Source: Janthinobacterium sp. CG3 (GTDB lineage: Bacteria; Pseudomonadota; Gammaproteobacteria; Burkholderiales; Burkholderiaceae_D). Taken from it: 64,000 nt of DNA. Shown here piece after piece: positions 1 to 7,785 of this stretch. The stretch covers positions 5,034,523 to 5,098,522 of the forward strand of contig NZ_KB467824.1 in assembly GCF_000344615.1 (NCBI RefSeq). Direction: 5' to 3'. The position numbers and the translations under genes are program-made. The notes under the pieces are model-generated. The model had not been told where the DNA came from. It saw nothing but the letters and a program-made list of their open reading frames with translations, and did not search any database. How positions within the stretch are numbered: the stretch's first letter is position 1; each line of letters opens with the position of its first letter.

Positions 1-312
1 GGCCTGTCCCAGCAAGCCGTGGTGCAGGACGTCGCCGCCAAAATCATGTGCGATAACTTGCAAACCCTGGCGGCCTTGACAGCCCACGACAGCGCCGACC
101 TGCGCGCAGCCGAGCGCATCAACCACGCCTATGCGCATACCGCCCTCAAACCATTGTTGCCGGCCCTTCTGCTCGGAAAAAAGGTGGCGAAGTTACTGCG
201 CGAGGTGCTGCGCCTGATTGCGAAACGGACACACATCCATCGGGAAAATCTATCCAAAACACGCAAAACCAGGCCGAAGCCGCACAAGCACATGATCCAA
301 AAACCATGTTAA
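1..312 (+). CDS. IS4-family transposase, C-terminal fragment (5' end outside window)
   Basis: The reading frame is open from the first base and ends at a TAA at 310-312, so this is the 3' end of a longer gene cut by the window edge. The Arg/Lys-rich tail (RKTRPKPHKHMIQKPC) and the preceding segment LSQQAVVQDVAAKIMCDNLQ are what I recall from the C-terminus of IS4-type DDE transposases in Oxalobacteraceae. The catalytic DDE residues would lie upstream and cannot be seen, so neither intactness nor activity can be judged. A GGGGTCTGACCCC palindrome follows about 35 bases downstream. The terminal inverted repeat of the element is not identifiable without the other end. Confidence 0.65.
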   Translation, partial: GLSQQAVVQDVAAKIMCDNLQTLAALTAHDSADLRAAERINHAYAHTALKPLLPALLLGKKVAKLLREVLRLIAKRTHIHRENLSKTRKTRPKPHKHMIQKPC

Positions 313-344
313 AAGGTTGGAAAATCCCTAACTTGGGTGGATTG

Positions 345-357
345 GGGTCTGACCCCG
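345..357. repeat. GGGGTCTGACCCC palindrome
   Basis: A 13-base palindrome, GGGGTCTGACCCC, lies between the transposase stop and galE. Related GTCTGACCC strings occur at about 28001-28012 and 31648-31657 in this window, also in intergenic DNA next to G/C-rich stretches. This suggests a dispersed short repeat rather than a galE-specific site. Confidence 0.45.
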
Positions 358-421
358 GGCTTACGCCGGTGGTTTTGATTTCCCCCATGCCCGAATTACC
401 CGATCCGTCCGGAGGCGGCAC

Positions 422-1426
422 ATGAAACCGTATATTTTGGTGGTCGGCGGCGCCGGCTACATCGGCAGCCACATGGTCAAGCGCCTGGGCCAGGCCGGCT
501 ACCCTTGCGTGGTGCTCGACAACCTGTCGCAGGGTTGGCGCGAGGCCGTGCCGCCCGACAGCCTGATCGCCTGCGACCTGGGCGACGCCAGCGCGCTGGA
601 TGTCATGTTGCAAGCGTTTCCCATCGGCGCCGTGATGCACTTCGCCAGCTTCATCCAGGTTGGCGAATCGCTCCGCGAGCCGGCCAAGTACTACGACAAC
701 AACGTCGGCAACACCGTGCGCCTGCTCGACGCGATGGTGCGGCACGGCGTCGACAAGTTCATCTTTTCGTCGACCGCCGCCATCTTCGGCAATCCGCTTT
801 ACGTCCCCATCGATGAAAACCACCCGAAGCACCCGATCAACCCCTACGGACGTTCGAAGTGGATGGTCGAGGAAATACTGGCCGATTTCGACCGCGCCTA
901 CGGCATGAAGTCCATTTGCCTGCGCTATTTCAACGCCGCCGGCGCCGACCCGGACGCGGAACTGGGCGAGCGCCACCTGCCCGAGACGCACCTGATTCCG
1001 CTGGTGCTGCAAGCCGCCTCCGGCCGGCGCGGGGCCGTCACCGTCTACGGCGACGACTACGCCACGGCGGACGGCACCTGCGTGCGCGACTACGTCCACG
1101 TGATGGATTTGTGCGAAGCCCACCTGCTGGCGCTGCAATCGCTGTTGGCGGGGGGCGCCAGCGACTGCTTTAACCTAGGCAATGGCAACGGCTATTCGAT
1201 CGCCCAAGTGATCGCGGCGGCGCGGCAGGTCAGCGGCCGCGCCATCGGCCAACTGGCCGGGCCGCGGCGGGACGGCGATCCGGCGGTCTTGGTCGCCGAT
1301 TCCACGCGCGCGCGCAAGCAATTACAATGGTCGCCAAACTATGCCGATATCAATGTAATCATCCGACACGCTTGGGCGTGGGAATTGAAATTGTTGCAAG
1401 AGCAAACAGCGGGGCAGACGCGATAG
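422..1426 (+). CDS. galE: UDP-glucose 4-epimerase
   Basis: Interconverts UDP-glucose and UDP-galactose in the cytoplasm, using tightly bound NAD; it supplies galactosyl units for surface polysaccharide and the Leloir pathway. The 334-residue length is normal for GalE. The N-terminal Rossmann motif GGAGYIG is at residues 9-15, the SST segment at 116-118, and the catalytic Tyr142-xxx-Lys146 (YGRSK) is intact. The ATG is preceded by GGAGG at 411-415, which fixes the start. It stands alone: an IS fragment is upstream and the next gene is on the other strand, so it gives no operon context. UDP-GlcNAc epimerase activity cannot be excluded from sequence alone. Confidence 0.93.
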   Translation: MKPYILVVGGAGYIGSHMVKRLGQAGYPCVVLDNLSQGWREAVPPDSLIACDLGDASALDVMLQAFPIGAVMHFASFIQVGESLREPAKYYDNNVGNTVRLLDAMVRHGVDKFIFSSTAAIFGNPLYVPIDENHPKHPINPYGRSKWMVEEILADFDRAYGMKSICLRYFNAAGADPDAELGERHLPETHLIPLVLQAASGRRGAVTVYGDDYATADGTCVRDYVHVMDLCEAHLLALQSLLAGGASDCFNLGNGNGYSIAQVIAAARQVSGRAIGQLAGPRRDGDPAVLVADSTRARKQLQWSPNYADINVIIRHAWAWELKLLQEQTAGQTR

Positions 1427-1770
1427 TCTAATAGAAGACCGGCTTTTCTATTATTGCCATATATGTTTCAATCTGTCGCGGCGCGGCGTGACGACACATC
1501 GTCTGTTTGCACCCGTCCGCCTTATCCAGATGTCGAGATTGAATTTAATTTCCGAAGTATATTTCATCGCCGCGGCATTCGCCATTCCGCATTGGTATTT
1601 ATATTGGAACTCGCGCAAGGGCCGTTGCGCATCGCGATGGCAACCCGCCACCGGCGTGGTACGGGCTACTCATTTCTTCGGCGTGCTCAGCAACTTGAAC
1701 AACTCTGTTGACGCGGGCAGCAACTGGCGCGGCGGGCAGAGCGCGCCGCCTTGCCAGTCTCGCCGATACC
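1427..1770. other. intergenic, no supported gene
   Basis: This 344-base stretch separates the convergent ends of galE and the lipoprotein gene. It is less GC-rich than its surroundings near 1430-1580. Open frames here are short and lack both a ribosome site and recognisable composition. No clear hairpin followed by a T-run is visible for either flanking gene. Confidence 0.5.
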
Positions 1771-2268
1771 TCAATACCGCTGCAGCATACCGTCGCTTGC
1801 CATCCGCACCCGGTCGCCGGTCTGGAACGCCGGCGTTGCTTGCTGCGTCATGACCCTGGTCGTGCCATCGTCGAGGCGCACTGTGATGCGGTAGGCGACG
1901 TCACCGGATGAACCGGTGCCGCCCGCGGTGCCCGAGGTGCCGGCTTGACTGGTCGTGCCGGACGTCGAGTGGTCCATCGTGCCGGCCTGCGCACGCGGTA
2001 TGGTTTCGATCATCACCACGACGCCAGGGGCCGTCATCGCCGTCAACGGGCTGGCGCCGGTGGCGCTGGTACCGGAAGCGCCGGCGCTGGTGCCTCTGGT
2101 GACGCCGGTGCCGGCTGCGCTGCCGCTGGACCCGCTGGAACCATATGCGCCGCCGGCGCTAGAGCCATAAGACTCGCCGCTCATCGCGGTGCCGCTGTCT
2201 GTGGTGCCGCACGCCGCCACAGCGACGCAGATGAGACCCGCCAATACAGTGTTTCTTGTAGTGCCCAT
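1771..2268 (-). CDS. small Ser/Gly/Thr-rich lipoprotein
   Basis: A 165-residue envelope protein of unknown function. The N-terminus has a positive residue, a hydrophobic stretch and a lipobox ending VAAC, with Cys20 as the probable lipidated residue. Residues about 25-75 are a low-complexity Ser/Gly/Ala/Thr linker. The C-terminal 45 residues (from YRITVRLDDG to MLQRY) are more ordered and resemble the conserved tail of glycine-zipper/SlyB-like outer-membrane lipoproteins, where a basic-acidic beta segment ends in GDRVR. The glycine zipper itself is not evident. The start is supported by AGGAGAAT just upstream on the minus strand. It is monocistronic and convergent with galE. Confidence 0.75.
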   Translation of the reverse strand: MGTTRNTVLAGLICVAVAACGTTDSGTAMSGESYGSSAGGAYGSSGSSGSAAGTGVTRGTSAGASGTSATGASPLTAMTAPGVVVMIETIPRAQAGTMDHSTSGTTSQAGTSGTAGGTGSSGDVAYRITVRLDDGTTRVMTQQATPAFQTGDRVRMASDGMLQRY

Positions 2269-2645
2269 AATATTCTCCTATTTAATTGCTGCTCAGATTT
2301 TTTGGCAAAGTGTGCAAATGATTCAATTGCCCCAGTCATTCAAGACACTCTTTTTAAAGAAATTATCAAACAGATATTAAGTGGCCGGCAACCTTTGCGT
2401 TGCGGCCCCCTTGCCGACCCGCTTAGCGTCCGCCGCAAATGTAAGAGGGGGAAAACGGTAACGATGTTCGCGTCATCTGTATAGGGCGTTGAGCCACATC
2501 AATCGATGTATTTTTTTTATCTTGCTTTGCCGTTTCCGCGCCCAATGACGCGCAGCCTAATATCTCAATTAAAAAAATTGAGCCAAGTCAAATTGTCGGA
2601 TTAAAGATAGGGCAATAATTTGTTTTTCCGAAATTAGGACACAAC
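2269..2645. other. divergent promoter region between lipoprotein and 95-aa gene
   Basis: An A/T-rich 377-base region that must carry promoters in both directions. It contains the ribosome site of the lipoprotein gene (2270-2277), an A/T-rich tract near 2505-2520, and the dyad described separately at 2578-2591. No open frame with supporting signals is present. Confidence 0.55.
2578..2591 (+). promoter_or_regulatory. FNR/CRP-family-like dyad (TTGAGCCAAGTCAA) with spaced -10
   Basis: TTGA-N6-TCAA dyad; the FNR/Anr consensus is TTGAT-N4-ATCAA, so each half differs at its inner base. Exactly 22 bases downstream is AATAAT (2614-2619), five of six matches to a sigma-70 -10. That spacing is what a class II FNR-type activator site needs. 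Predicted transcription would start near 2626, about 20 bases before the ATG of the 95-residue gene. Binding is inferred only. Confidence 0.45.
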
Positions 2646-2933
2646 ATGCCAACACAAACCAGTGTCAACGTTATTGAAGACTTAATCGTTGCGGTATATG
2701 GCGGCACGCCGGAACCGCGTAAGCAATATGTGTTGTCGCAGGCTTTGTACGGGCTGGTGAGGCTGGCGAAGACTGAGCAGATGAGGGATGTGAAAAGCAA
2801 TGTCGGCAAGGCCGTGGCGTGTTCCAGCAGCCGGCGCGAAACCAAGGCGATCTTGCGCCGGATGGGTTTGAACGGTAATGCCAGGCAGGGGAAATTTGTG
2901 TTTGATAAGGAGGACGGCGCCAGTTCGGAGTAG
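2646..2933 (+). CDS. conserved-looking hypothetical protein, 95 aa
   Basis: A small soluble basic protein that I do not recognise. No signal peptide, transmembrane segment, cysteine cluster or known motif is visible. The N-terminal half is helix-prone (VIEDLIVAVYGG... LYGLVRLAKTEQM) and the tail is charged. The start is the first ATG after the predicted promoter; there is only a weak Shine-Dalgarno-like sequence. It is a single gene, with a strong hairpin directly after its stop. An FNR-like dyad with a correctly spaced -10 lies upstream, so it may be an oxygen- or redox-responsive gene. That is inference from the site, not from the protein. Confidence 0.6.
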   Translation: MPTQTSVNVIEDLIVAVYGGTPEPRKQYVLSQALYGLVRLAKTEQMRDVKSNVGKAVACSSSRRETKAILRRMGLNGNARQGKFVFDKEDGASSE

Positions 2934-2938
2934 GCGGC

Positions 2939-2960
2939 GGCCCGGCCAGGCCGGGCCTTC
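2939..2960. terminator. G/C hairpin between convergent genes
   Basis: GGCCCGGCC and GGCCGGGCC form a near-perfect stem at 2939-2957, followed by TTCC on the plus strand. It sits between the stop codons of two convergent genes and may terminate both. The T-run is short, so the call is moderate. Confidence 0.5.
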
Positions 2961-2978
2961 CTTGTTGCGCGGCGGCGA

Positions 2979-3380
2979 TCAGGCCTGGTAGGCGCGTTCC
3001 GCCTTGGCCCAGAACGCCCACAGCAAGGCCGACATGATCAAGCCGGCGTTGCAGTCCACCAGCCAGTCTGTCAGCGCACCGTGCCGGAAGGGCATAAAAC
3101 TTTGCAACAGTTCATCGAACGCACCCATCAGCGCAATTGTCGCAAGCGCCGTCGCCGCGCGCCACAGCGGCGCGCCGGTGCGGCCGCTAAACAGCAGGAA
3201 GGTCAGGCCGCCGTAGGCGATCGAATGCAGCACCACGCCGGACGCGACATAGCCGATCTCTTCCCTGGCGCCGGGCACCGATCCCCATATCAATATCATC
3301 AGATACAGCAGGAAGGCGCTGCGGTAGCGCAGTTTTTGATAGTCGGCGGAGACAAGCAGCTTAACGAGATGGGTGTGCAT
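2979..3380 (-). CDS. VanZ-like family membrane protein
   Basis: A 133-residue protein, reading from the ATG at 3380 (MHTHLVKLLVSADYQ). It has about four hydrophobic segments: LLYLMILIWGSVP, SGVVLHSIAYGGLTFLLFS, AATALATIALMGA and AGLIMSALLWAFW. The FDELLQSFMPFRHGALTDWLVDCNAG stretch has the E-x-x-Q and D-x-x-x-N pattern typical of the VanZ-like family, whose founder confers low-level teicoplanin resistance. The function of such stand-alone copies is unknown. The frame is open further upstream to 3521, but that extension is Arg/Pro-rich noise across a terminator hairpin. Neither start has a good ribosome site. Confidence 0.72.
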   Translation of the reverse strand: MHTHLVKLLVSADYQKLRYRSAFLLYLMILIWGSVPGAREEIGYVASGVVLHSIAYGGLTFLLFSGRTGAPLWRAATALATIALMGAFDELLQSFMPFRHGALTDWLVDCNAGLIMSALLWAFWAKAERAYQA

Positions 3381-3473
3381 AGGAAGGGCAAAGTCAAAAA
3401 AGAGGGCAACCATAGCATGCCGCCGCCGTTCGGGTCGGCGGCATCGGACGGCGGGTGCTGGTTCGCCGGGAAA

Positions 3474-3503
3474 AAAAGCGCCCGCTGGTGAAAGCGGGCG
3501 AAA
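3474..3503 (-). terminator. rho-independent terminator, minus strand
   Basis: On the minus strand CGCCCGCTTTCACCAGCGGGCG forms an 8-9 bp stem followed directly by CTTTTTTT. It lies just upstream of the VanZ-like gene, so it must end a transcript that arises to its right, from within 3503-3990. Confidence 0.7.
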
Positions 3504-3532
3504 AACCCAAGAAAGGGTCAAGAGTGCAAAAT

Positions 3533-3592
3533 GGGCTTGTTGGCGCTACATCGGGCTTGCTTGCGCTAATGCGGGTTTGCTCGCGCTGCCTG
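3533..3592. repeat. three tandem 20-base repeats
   Basis: Three successive units start at 3533, 3553 and 3573. Each begins GGGCTTG or GGGTTTG, followed by a T/C-rich step and GCGCT. Units are about 75-85 percent alike, and the period is exactly 20 bases. The array is intergenic. Confidence 0.65.
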
Positions 3593-3831
3593 TGTGGCAG
3601 CGACGCGGTGTGAAAGGCGGCACGCCGCCGCAGTTTGGTGTGCCGACTGCCATAGTGAGCCGGCACACCCATCCGAAATCACGCATATCGTTTGCGTGTA
3701 CTGCAGATGTAACCAGCATAACCGTCAAGGATGACAGGGCGATGACATACATCAATCAACTGAATTAAGCGGTGTAAAGCGGGCGGCGGCGACGTTCGTG
3801 GCCTGCCGTTCGGGTACGCGCGTTGAGCGGA

Positions 3832-3866
3832 TAAAAAAAAGCCCGCTGGTAAAAGCGGGCTTAAAA
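3832..3866 (-). terminator. rho-independent terminator, minus strand, downstream of SDR gene
   Basis: On the minus strand AAGCCCGC-TTTTACCA-GCGGGCTT is followed by TTTTTT. The stem and loop are almost the same as in the 3474-3503 terminator. It lies about 125 bases beyond the stop of the SDR gene at 3991 and is probably its terminator. Confidence 0.7.
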
Positions 3867-3990
3867 CTATTTTCTTGGAGGAGAATAGTGGAGACAGATG
3901 CATTATGCTGCGCCGCCACATATATGTCTAATGATATTTCGCGATATCAGTTATAATTTTTTCATATATCGATAGGCGCGCCGCCGCGCC

Positions 3991-4755
3991 TCAGTCCTTG
4001 ACCGCTACCGTGTAGTTGAGCGCAAGGCGGCCGCCGTCGACGTAGATGGTCTGGCCGGTCATGTAGCTGGCGTCGTCGCTGGCCAGGAAAGCGGCGATGG
4101 ACGCCACTTCCTCCGGTTCGCCGCAGCGTCCCAGCGGCGTGCGCGACAGGATGGTGTGGCGCGCTTGCGGACTCGACAGGACCGCCTTCTTGGCCAGTTC
4201 CGTCAGGATGGTGCCGGGGCCGATGCCGTTCACGCGCACGCCGTGCGGCGCCAGGTTGAGCGCCATCACCTTGGTCAGTTGGTTGATCGCGCCTTTCGAC
4301 ACCACATAGGGCACCTGGTTCGGGATTGCCAGTTCGGCGTTGACGCTGGACATGTTGATGATGCAGCCGCTGCCTTGCCTGACCATTTCGCGCGCCGCCG
4401 CCTGGCCGCACAGGAACATCGATTTCAGGTTGATGCGCATAACCCGGTCGAAGTCGTCCTCGCTGACGTCGAGGAAGTCGGCCGCGTGGGTGACGCCGGC
4501 GTTGTTGATCAAAATGTCGACGCGCCCGAAGCGCGCCAGGGTTGCCGCCAGCAGGGCGTCGACGTCGGCTTTTTGGCTGACGTCGGCGGTGAAGAAGTCG
4601 GCCTTGCCGCCCAGCGCGGCGGCCGCCTGTGCGCCCTCCGGCTTGACGTCGACCAGCATCACGCTGGCGCCTTCGATGATCAGGCGTTGGGCGCAGGCCA
4701 GGCCGATGCCTTGGGTCGCACCGGTGACGATGGCTACTTTATGGGATAGTTTCAT
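3991..4755 (-). CDS. SDR-family NAD(P)-dependent oxidoreductase
   Basis: A 254-residue classical short-chain dehydrogenase/reductase. Visible motifs are the TGATQGIG cofactor loop at 11-18, NNAG at 84-87, the catalytic Ser in NMSS near 136-137 and the Tyr150-xxx-Lys154 pair (YVVSK). Asp36 (VDVK) after the second beta strand favours NAD over NADP. The tail ...GQTIYVDGGRLALNY is typical of sugar or polyol dehydrogenases and FabG-like reductases. The substrate cannot be assigned. It appears monocistronic: the next gene upstream on the same strand ends at 4795, 40 bases away, so co-transcription with the TPM genes is possible. A terminator follows at 3832-3866. Confidence 0.85.
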   Translation of the reverse strand: MKLSHKVAIVTGATQGIGLACAQRLIIEGASVMLVDVKPEGAQAAAALGGKADFFTADVSQKADVDALLAATLARFGRVDILINNAGVTHAADFLDVSEDDFDRVMRINLKSMFLCGQAAAREMVRQGSGCIINMSSVNAELAIPNQVPYVVSKGAINQLTKVMALNLAPHGVRVNGIGPGTILTELAKKAVLSSPQARHTILSRTPLGRCGEPEEVASIAAFLASDDASYMTGQTIYVDGGRLALNYTVAVKD

Positions 4756-4794
4756 TGTTGCTTACACTGGGATAGGGGAGGGGGCCGCGTGGCC

Positions 4795-5316
4795 CTAGAT
4801 GATGATGGCCTGGTTCGGCAACTGGTTTGAACGCGCGCCGTTGGCGGGGAAGTGCTGCGCAAGCAAGTCGTTGAGCGTGGCCAGCGCTTGCAGCGTGCTG
4901 TCGTGGAAGGCGCCGCTGGCGTAGCCCCGCGTCATCGTCTGGCAGATCGCCTGCCATTCGGCCGGGCCGAGGCGGCGCCCGACGTTGCGGTCGGCGACGA
5001 TGTCGACCTTGCGCTCGGCCAGGTTAATGTAGATCAGCACGCCGCAATTGTCTTCCGTGTCCCATACGCCATATTGGGCGAACAGGGCCAGCGCGCGCTC
5101 GCGGTTGCTGATGCCGCTGAACACCTCGCCCGGATTCAGCGAGGTTTCGACGATCAGGCGCACTTCGGCGGTGTGGGCCAGCTCGCCTTTGGCGATGGCG
5201 TCCTCGATCGCTGTCAGCGTGGCCTGCGGAAAGGCGCGGCGGCCGTCGGCCGCGGTGCTGCGCAGATGGGTCAGGGCGCGCCGGCAGCGTGCGATGAAGG
5301 AGCTCGAGTCAGTCAT
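4795..5316 (-). CDS. TPM-domain protein (cytoplasmic or membrane-associated, no signal peptide)
   Basis: A 173-residue protein covering one TPM domain, the fold found in plant Psb32/TLP18.3 and bacterial YgcG proteins. The diagnostic stretch is NRERALALFAQYGVWDTEDNCGVLIYINLAERKVDIVADRNVGRRLG at about residues 70-112, which contains the N-x-x-G-V-L-I-Y core. There is no N-terminal signal peptide, unlike its neighbour. Its ATG overlaps the stop of the upstream TPM gene (TAATG at 5314-5318), so the two are translationally coupled. The LemA-TPM-TPM order is a recurring cluster in proteobacteria; its role at the envelope is not established. Confidence 0.82.
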   Translation of the reverse strand: MTDSSSFIARCRRALTHLRSTAADGRRAFPQATLTAIEDAIAKGELAHTAEVRLIVETSLNPGEVFSGISNRERALALFAQYGVWDTEDNCGVLIYINLAERKVDIVADRNVGRRLGPAEWQAICQTMTRGYASGAFHDSTLQALATLNDLLAQHFPANGARSNQLPNQAIII

Positions 5317-6137
5317 TACCAATCCCCCGAGGCGCCGCCGCCGTCGAAACTGCCGCCGCCGCCCGAAAAGCCGCCGCCGCCCGAAAAGCCGCCGCCGCCC
5401 GAAAAGCCCCCGCCGCCGCCGGAAAAGCCGCCGCCACGGCTGCCCAGCGCGGCGCCCAGCAGGACGCCGCTGGCGTTGCGCGCCCAGCCGCCGCGGCGCG
5501 GGCCGCCGCGCGAACGGCGCAGCGCCGCCAGCGCCAGCGCGCCCAACAGCAGCAGCGGGCCCCAGAAGGTGGCGTCAACGTCTTCTTCCACGCTGTTGGC
5601 CGGCTTGCCCTGGGCGGCGGCTGGAAATTGTTCCTGGTTCAGCAGCGTGGCGATCGCGCCGACCCCGGCCACCAGACCGCCGTAGTAGTCGTTCTGGCGG
5701 AAATGCGGTGCGATCACGTCCTGCAGCACGCGCTTCGATTGCGCATCCGTCAGCACGCCCTGGACGCCGCGGCCGGCCTCAATGCGCAGGCGCCGCAACG
5801 CCGGCGGATTGTCTTTGGCCACCAATAACAGAACGCCGTCGTCGACGCCCTTGCGGCCCAGCTTCCAGGCGTCGGCGACGCGGATGCCGTATTGTTCGAT
5901 CGCTTCCGGCGCGGTGCTGGCCACCAGCAGCACGGCGATCTGGCTGCCGGTCTTGGCCTCGTAGTCGGCCAGCACGCCGTCGAGCGCGGCGCGCTGCTTG
6001 GCGTCGAGCATGCCGGCGTTGTCGGTGACGTGGGCGCGCACCGGCGGCACCGCCAGCAACGCCTGGGCGGCGCCCGGACCTGGCGCCAGGAAACCCAGCA
6101 CGCAGACGAGGCCGGCCAGCTTGCGCAGCATCGCCAT
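5316..6137 (-). CDS. YgcG-type TPM-domain protein with Gly/Phe-Ser tail
   Basis: A 273-residue exported membrane protein. Residues 1-25 are a signal peptide ending GAAQA. The TPM domain spans about 32-155 (VTDNAGMLDAKQRAALDGVLADYE... DDGVLLLVAKDN). A hydrophobic segment (FWGPLLLLGALALAAL) lies near 200. The C-terminus is a low-complexity tail of repeated GGGGFS units, ending GGGASGDW. The start ATG at 6137 lies two bases after the lemA stop, so this is an operon with tight coupling. Gly-rich tails on YgcG proteins are common, and their function is unknown. Confidence 0.87.
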   Translation of the reverse strand: MAMLRKLAGLVCVLGFLAPGPGAAQALLAVPPVRAHVTDNAGMLDAKQRAALDGVLADYEAKTGSQIAVLLVASTAPEAIEQYGIRVADAWKLGRKGVDDGVLLLVAKDNPPALRRLRIEAGRGVQGVLTDAQSKRVLQDVIAPHFRQNDYYGGLVAGVGAIATLLNQEQFPAAAQGKPANSVEEDVDATFWGPLLLLGALALAALRRSRGGPRRGGWARNASGVLLGAALGSRGGGFSGGGGGFSGGGGFSGGGGFSGGGGSFDGGGASGDW

Positions 6138-6139
6138 GC

Positions 6140-6757
6140 CTATTTGCCGAAGTTGACGGTGGGCGCGGTCGATATCGATTTTTCGTTCTCGACCGTGAAG
6201 GAGGGCTTGACCTGGTAGCCGAACGCCATCGCCGTCAGATTGCTGGGGAAGCTGCGCGCCAGCACGTTGTAATCCTGGACCGCCGCGATATAACGCTGGC
6301 GCGCCACGGTGATGCGGTTTTCCGTGCCTTCGAGCTGAGACTGCAGGTCGCGGAAGTTGGCGTTGGCCTTCAGGTCGGGATATTTCTCCGACACCACCAT
6401 CAGGCGCGACAGCGCCGACGACAGCTCGCCCTGCACCTGCTGGAACTTCTGGAACGCGGCGGGATTGTTGAGCACCTCCGGCGTGATCTGGAAGCTGGTG
6501 GCGGCGGCGCGCGCGCGCGTGACCGCCTCCAGCGTTTCGCGCTCGTGCGCGGCGTAACCCTTGACGGTGTTGACCAGGTTGGGAATCAGGTCGGCGCGCC
6601 GTTGGTACTGGTTCACCACCTCGCCCCAGGCGGCCTTGGTGGCCTCGTCCTTGCTTTGAAACTGGTTGTAGCCGCAACCCGACAGCAGGCTGGCGAGCGC
6701 GCCCAGCATCAGTATCAGGCGCATCCAAGGGGAAAAACGGTTTGCTGTGGTGGACAT
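6140..6757 (-). CDS. lemA: LemA family lipoprotein
   Basis: A 205-residue LemA protein. A short N-terminal stretch precedes a hydrophobic region with lipobox LLSGC, Cys28 being the probable lipidation site. The remainder is the long helical LemA domain, including the conserved VVNQYQRRADLIPNLVNTVKGYAAHE near residues 47-72. LemA proteins are anchored at the inner membrane or periplasm and occur with TPM proteins, as here; their function is unclear. An internal ATG at 6724 (MRLILMLG) would give a more typical signal-peptide start, and neither ATG has a strong ribosome site. It is the first gene of the three-gene lemA-TPM-TPM operon. Confidence 0.9.
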   Translation of the reverse strand: MSTTANRFSPWMRLILMLGALASLLSGCGYNQFQSKDEATKAAWGEVVNQYQRRADLIPNLVNTVKGYAAHERETLEAVTRARAAATSFQITPEVLNNPAAFQKFQQVQGELSSALSRLMVVSEKYPDLKANANFRDLQSQLEGTENRITVARQRYIAAVQDYNVLARSFPSNLTAMAFGYQVKPSFTVENEKSISTAPTVNFGK

Positions 6758-6916
6758 GGTGGTGGCGCTGCGCGCGCGTAAGGGACGAGCGATTAATATA
6801 CCCCAAACTGGGCAATTTCCCGCCGCCGGCCGCTGTTATATCGTGCGCGCCGCGGCGGCTTGGGCGGCCTTTCCGGCCGGCGGACGGTACAATATGGGGT
6901 TTGCAACCGAATAGAT

Positions 6917-6929
6917 AAGGCGCGCCGTG
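6917..6929 (+). promoter_or_regulatory. ribosome site deciding the GTG start of pyrF
   Basis: AAGG at 6917-6920 lies six bases before the GTG at 6927. No in-frame ATG is available near the conserved N-terminus, so GTG is the start. Confidence 0.6.
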
Positions 6930-7748
6930 AATTTCATCAATAAATTATCCGCCGCGTGGACGGCCAACGATTCGCTGCTGTGCGTCGGGCTGGACCCCGA
7001 CCTCGCCAAGCTGCCGCCGCAGCTGCGCGACCAGCCGGATGGCATTGTTACCTTCTGTACCCGGATCATCGACGCCACCGCCGACCTGGCGTGTTCGTTC
7101 AAGCCGCAGATCGCCTACTTCGCCGCGCTCGGCGCCGAGCGCCAGCTCGAGGACATTTGCCGCTACGCGCGCGAGACCTATCCGCATATCCCGCTGATCC
7201 TCGACGCCAAGCGCGGCGACATCGGCGCCACCGCGACCCAGTACGCGCGCGAGGCGTTCGAGCGCTACGGCGCCGACGCCGTCACCGTCAACCCGTACAT
7301 GGGCGCCGATTCGGTCGAGCCGTACATGGAGTGGGAAGACCGCGGCGTGATCATCCTGTGCCGCACCTCGAACCCGGGCGGTTCCGACCTGCAATTTTTG
7401 AATGTCGACGGCCAGCCGCTGTACCAGCACGTGGCGCGCCTGGTGGCGGAAAAGTGGAACAAGAACGGCCAGTGCGCGCTGGTGGTCGGCGCCACCTTCC
7501 CGCAGGAGCTGGCGCAGGTGCGCGCGATTGTCGGCGACATGCCGCTGCTGGTGCCGGGCGTGGGCGCCCAGGGCGGCGACGTCGCCGCCACGGTTGCCGC
7601 CGGCCAGACCGCGAACGGCATGGGCATGATGATCAACTCGTCGCGCGCGATTATCTACGCCAAGCCGGAGCAGGGCGAAGACTTCGCCGCCGCCGCCCGC
7701 CGGGTGGCGCTGGAAACGCGCGACGCCATCAACCTGTACCGCGCTTGA
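6927..7748 (+). CDS. pyrF: orotidine 5'-phosphate decarboxylase (long subfamily)
   Basis: Catalyses the last step of de novo UMP synthesis, decarboxylation of OMP to UMP, in the cytoplasm. The 273-residue length and the N-terminus (LCVGLDPD at 18-25) match the longer type 2 PyrF of actinobacteria and many betaproteobacteria rather than the E. coli type. The catalytic Lys/Asp cluster is intact: DAKRGDIG at 93-100. The FKPQ motif at 58-61 and NPYMG near 118 are also present. It starts with GTG. It stands alone, divergent from the lemA cluster and convergent with sbcB. A TACAAT at 6887-6892 is a possible -10. Confidence 0.93.
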   Translation: MNFINKLSAAWTANDSLLCVGLDPDLAKLPPQLRDQPDGIVTFCTRIIDATADLACSFKPQIAYFAALGAERQLEDICRYARETYPHIPLILDAKRGDIGATATQYAREAFERYGADAVTVNPYMGADSVEPYMEWEDRGVIILCRTSNPGGSDLQFLNVDGQPLYQHVARLVAEKWNKNGQCALVVGATFPQELAQVRAIVGDMPLLVPGVGAQGGDVAATVAAGQTANGMGMMINSSRAIIYAKPEQGEDFAAAARRVALETRDAINLYRA

Positions 7749-7785
7749 ATGGGTTCGCGGCCCTGGACGGGCCGCGTACCGGCTT

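Larger units (their letters stand above)
3381..3990. other. 610-base non-coding region with two look-alike terminators and a 20-base triplicate
   Basis: No convincing protein gene lies here. The region holds two nearly identical minus-strand terminator hairpins (about 3474-3503 and 3832-3866) and three tandem 20-base units at 3533-3592. Between the terminators a 69-codon minus-strand frame (3546-3755) begins with a hydrophobic stretch, but it lacks a ribosome site. A small RNA transcribed leftward and ending at the 3474-3503 hairpin is an alternative. Confidence 0.5.

Noticed and set aside
146-1138. Long minus-strand open frame over galE
   Set aside because: A shadow of galE caused by GC codon bias; Val/Ala/Gly/His-rich translation, no ribosome site, no recognisable domain.
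3546-3755. 69-residue minus-strand frame with a hydrophobic start
   Set aside because: No ribosome site, no basic residue before the hydrophobic stretch, and it runs through the 20-base triplicate; a small RNA is as likely. Kept only as part of a finding.
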